From: Rhytidiadelphus loreus
Lineage: Eukaryota; Streptophyta; Bryopsida; Hypnales; Hylocomiaceae
NCBI GenBank assembly: GCA_947034895.1
Contig: OX344762.1
Coordinates: 73,278,981-73,342,980, forward strand
Reading direction: 5' to 3'
DNA length: 64,000 nucleotides
Of this stretch, positions 60,915 to 64,000 are shown one piece after another (the stretch's first letter is position 1; every line of letters begins with the position of its first letter). The translations under genes were made by a program, and so were the position numbers. The notes under the pieces are model-generated. The model had not been told where the DNA came from. It worked only from the letters and a program-made list of their open reading frames with translations, and did no database searches.

Positions 60915-61117
60915 GCCACATTTAACTACTTTTGAACTTTTAAAAGTCCAGAATTAATAATGGTCATTAGGAAGAAAAAAATAGTCATTTAGAGAAAGAA
61001 AAAAATAATTATTAAGAGATAATGCAAAACACTAGGAGATCTATACAAAACATCATGAGATTTTTGGATGTATTTGTTTAGAATTCATTGAATAGTCTAG
61101 AAGTAGTTAAATGTGGC
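60915..61117. mobile_element. GCCACATTTAACTA small element, copy 1 (203 bp)
   Basis: Inverted ends GCCACATTTAACTACTT, flanked by AT on both sides. The interior near the left end repeats the AAAGTCCAGAA word found in copy 2. Non-coding. Confidence 0.65.
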
Positions 61118-62288
61118 ATTTCTTTTGAAATGAAATGTATAAGATTCATTTAGAGCTCAATTTTCACATTTAAAAAAAAAATTCACAATACTAACTTTGA
61201 TTATTAAAACAATCTCACTTTTGGTATTAGTGTGTTTTAATACCATCTTAGAGCTTTTAATGATTTAGCTTTCCTTCTATATGCTTCTACTTGACAATTT
61301 AAAAAATAATGAAAAATATGATTGTTATTTTATTTTATTTTTTAAGATTTCTAATTCAATTCTTCATGATAAAGAAATTTAATTCAAAATCTATGCAAAA
61401 ATTTTAAGTTAAGAGGATTTGAAGTATTGTAAACTAGATTCCAACAATGCCCCCAAACCATATTTTCTTCATTTTGAATACATCTATCTTGCAATCCAAG
61501 TAGTCAAAGTCTCTAAAAATTCTTCCACATGTTCTCATACTAATCTTTTGCAAGACCCTATGATTCAATATGCAAAAAGTACCATTTTCAGTTTTTTTGT
61601 TCCAATTTAAGCATATTTTATATTTAACATGAAATTTCACATTACTTCAAAAATTCATGAGAATTAAAACTCTTTAAAAAAAATGAAAAATTTTAAGATT
61701 AATTATAGATGGTATATGATTTCCTTTTCACAAAATAAAATAAAATAATTTCCAAATAGTTATTATGGACACATAGGACTTAGAAATTTGATAATTGAAA
61801 AACACTTTACAATTTGTTTAATATGAGTTTATTCTTTCAAGGTTAATCACAAACCTTAGAACTCCCGTCATGAATAGAGTTATTTTCTTTGTTGAAAGAT
61901 ATTTTTCTTATAGTAAAATAATATGTAAAAGAATCGTATGCAAAGAAAAATTTATAGGCATTTATTTCTCTAAGCTAATGAGAAGAAACCCTACACTAAT
62001 AATTTGAATCTCATAAAAATTTTAATCACATCAAGTGATCTTTCAACAAGCTCTAATTGTTGTACATTTTTCAACAACTCTCCAAAAATGATAGTTGCCA
62101 CCCACTTCACTACTTTTCAATGTTAAAAATTCATCTTGTTATAATCACGAGGAACAAAAAATAAATTTTGATTTTAATTTTCTGGATTGCAATTGAAGAA
62201 AATTGTACTCTTCTCATTTTTTTCTTAACATCACACATGCTTCAAGACCCCCAAATGTAATTGTAAAATTTTGGACAAATGTACAAAT
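61118..62288. other. AT-rich intergenic region
   Basis: No gene, repeat or regulatory signal that I can support. Confidence 0.4.
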
Positions 62289-62535
62289 GCCACATTTAAC
62301 TATTTATGGACTTTTGAGTGAATTCTGGACAAAACGTTCAAAAAACTCCAGATAATACTCGAGATAATAACATTTGGAGAGCTCTAGATGTTTGAATAGA
62401 TCTTTAAATGTTCTGTATTGATCTCTCAATGTTTTGCATAGATTTCTTGATGTTTTTGCATAATCTCCAAATGACCATTTTTTTCCTATTATTAACTATG
62501 TACCCTTCAAAAGTCCAGAAGTAGTTAAATGTGGC
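62289..62535. mobile_element. GCCACATTTAACTA small element, copy 2 (247 bp)
   Basis: Inverted ends GCCACATTTAACTA, with a GGACTTTTGA/TCAAAAGTCC extension. Flanks are AAAT and GTAT. Same family as 60,915-61,117. Confidence 0.65.
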
Positions 62536-63651
62536 GTATAAGTAGATGCTTACTAAGAAAGCAAGAATATATTCAAAAAATCATTCTTCAATAGTATGTT
62601 TTATGTTTTTTTATTGAAGCCCTAGAATTGTAAATTCATCTTATTCCTCCACTCGTAGAGAATCCTCATTTTTTAAATGAAAAACTTAAGAGAAGATGAC
62701 ATTTCAAAGTGTCCACCACTTTTGCACTCCCTCATTTCAAAATACCAAAGGATGCACTTGATTTGGAATATTTATTAATACCTCCTGAACTTGACAAGCC
62801 AAAACCACATCAATCAAAAGAATAACTGAATATGCCCACCTTGCTAGAAAAATAAGAGGGAAAACATTGGTGACATACATAGGTGGCATGGAATCCTTGT
62901 GGTCCTACACATGCACCCTTGTACACATGCACCCTTGTAGATCCAAAAAATTTCATAAAGGGAGCTAAATAAAACAAGAAAATGAAAGGTATGCATAAGA
63001 GGAAATTGAGACATATGAGTTCCGATACAAACATCTTGAGTGATAACAGATAATAACATACAAATCTCTTGGGTGATAGGAAAAATGATTGATTTCAATA
63101 CTACACTCAATGAATGAATGCTCCACAACAACTTGTGCAGCTTCAAAATCACTGCAACCCACCACCACAATCACCCTTATCACCACAACAATGAATGCTC
63201 CTTTAACTCCATCATCTCTCCGAATTTTCCATGGCGAGCACGCATTTCACTTGTGCCACACTGTCTGCAGCAATACTTCCAGACATTGACCAACCCCATT
63301 TTAAAATTATCCATCTTTGGATCAGATCTCGCTTCAAATATTTTGAAACTCTTGAACAGCAGATATGTAAATTAAACACACTTCAAAGCAACACAAACAA
63401 AACTCATTGTAATGCATGCAGAACAAAACTTTTCACCAAAATAATTTAAGATACCAAAGTCTCTATCTAGAAGTCTTTACACACACAAAAAAGAAAGTCT
63501 ATCTATACATCAAACTATTGATTGTAGGTAATTTGCCAATGACTATTGCATGGTGCACCTCGCTAGCTTCACTGAACATCAAAGTGTGAAAGCTCAAACA
63601 GTATGTCAGAAATCAGCATACACAACTAACTAAGACAATACAAATCCTTAC
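62536..63651. other. Intergenic or intronic region before the right-end gene
   Basis: A plus frame at 63,231-63,449 (starts MASTHFTCATLSAAILPD) and several minus frames overlap. None has a recognised motif. If the right-end gene is real, part of this is its first intron and later exons. Confidence 0.35.
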
Positions 63652-63867
63652 TGCAAAACTTCGCACCCCCATTGAAGACGTCGTAGTGCTCTTCAACACA
63701 TCCCGCAAACTGAGCACCATGGCTCTTCGCATCGCAAGTGAAAGTGATGGATCCTTCGCAACCGAGCTGAACTCGCCATTAGAGCCCAAACAAGGAAATC
63801 CTAACGTGAATTCGGCGCATATATCTCCAAGCACATCCTCCAGAGCTTCTTCTATGAACTGAGCCAC
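63652..63867 (-). CDS. Possible first exon of an unrecognised minus-strand gene (partial)
   Basis: 72 codons from ATG 63867 to a donor GTAAGG at 63651, ending in phase 0. The product starts MAQFIEEALEDVLGDICAEF and is a mix of helix-forming acidic residues, a Cys/Gly patch (GFPCLGSNGEF) and SLAMRRAMVLSLRDVL. The base composition is clearly less AT-rich than its surroundings, which supports coding. I do not recognise the family, and the following exon could not be placed. The stretch up to 64,000 would be its 5' UTR and promoter. Confidence 0.4.
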
Positions 63868-64000
63868 AGGCCACTTTGAAGTTCAATCTTTGTCAAATAA
63901 AATCTCATACATCGATCTCAAACAACTGAAGGTGCCTTCCTCATCCTGAAACGGGGTTCGAACTCGGACTCAGAAAGAGGAATGGATCTGGGAAGCTCTG

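Noticed and set aside
1..64000. CRISPR arrays, rRNA, bacterial operons
   Set aside because: No regularly spaced repeats or rRNA motifs. Introns and LTR elements show a eukaryotic nuclear sequence.

Overview
The window looks like nuclear DNA of a land plant. It is AT-rich and gene-poor, its genes have spliceosomal introns, and it is full of plant transposons. The recognisable genes are a duplicated protein kinase of a type I associate with mosses, liverworts and lycophytes (DFE in place of DFG), a glycosyltransferase family 92 gene and pieces of an MLO gene. A bryophyte or lycophyte is my best guess. I cannot name the species.

The frame of the window is a direct segmental duplication. Copy A (position 1, and probably earlier, to about 16,655) and copy B (about 28,440 to 43,245) each carry a five-exon kinase gene on the minus strand, its upstream region, and several kb of matching non-coding DNA. 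Copy B ends where the GT92 gene begins (43,245-45,405, minus). Because the copies align, each acts as an empty site for insertions in the other. Copy A gained an intact Ty1/copia element (4,238-10,587), a TTAA-flanked element (10,960-11,180) and nested GAGCATC elements (14,851-15,493). Copy B gained a CATTAG element (34,537-35,050), a long-inverted-repeat element (37,484-41,050) and two abutting TTAA elements (41,055-42,103).

Between the copies, 18,961-27,919 is bounded by 14-bp perfect inverted ends and TAA on both sides. It can be read as one 8.96-kb DNA transposon. Inside are sub-terminal tandem repeats, exon fragments of an MLO-family membrane protein, two exons of an unrecognised gene and a 99-bp in-frame tandem repeat. 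Its right end interrupts exon-like sequence (27,920-28,470) downstream of kinase B. Two separate insertions around a decayed resident gene remain possible.

Right of the GT92 gene the DNA is mostly AT-rich intergenic sequence with small DNA elements: a TTAA element, a Stowaway-like element, a CACTA-like element and a GCCACATTTAAC family. An older, broken Ty1/copia element lies at 55,037-60,611. A possible first exon of another minus-strand gene starts at 63,867. The genes do not form an operon or pathway. The window is mainly a record of gene duplication followed by transposon insertion.
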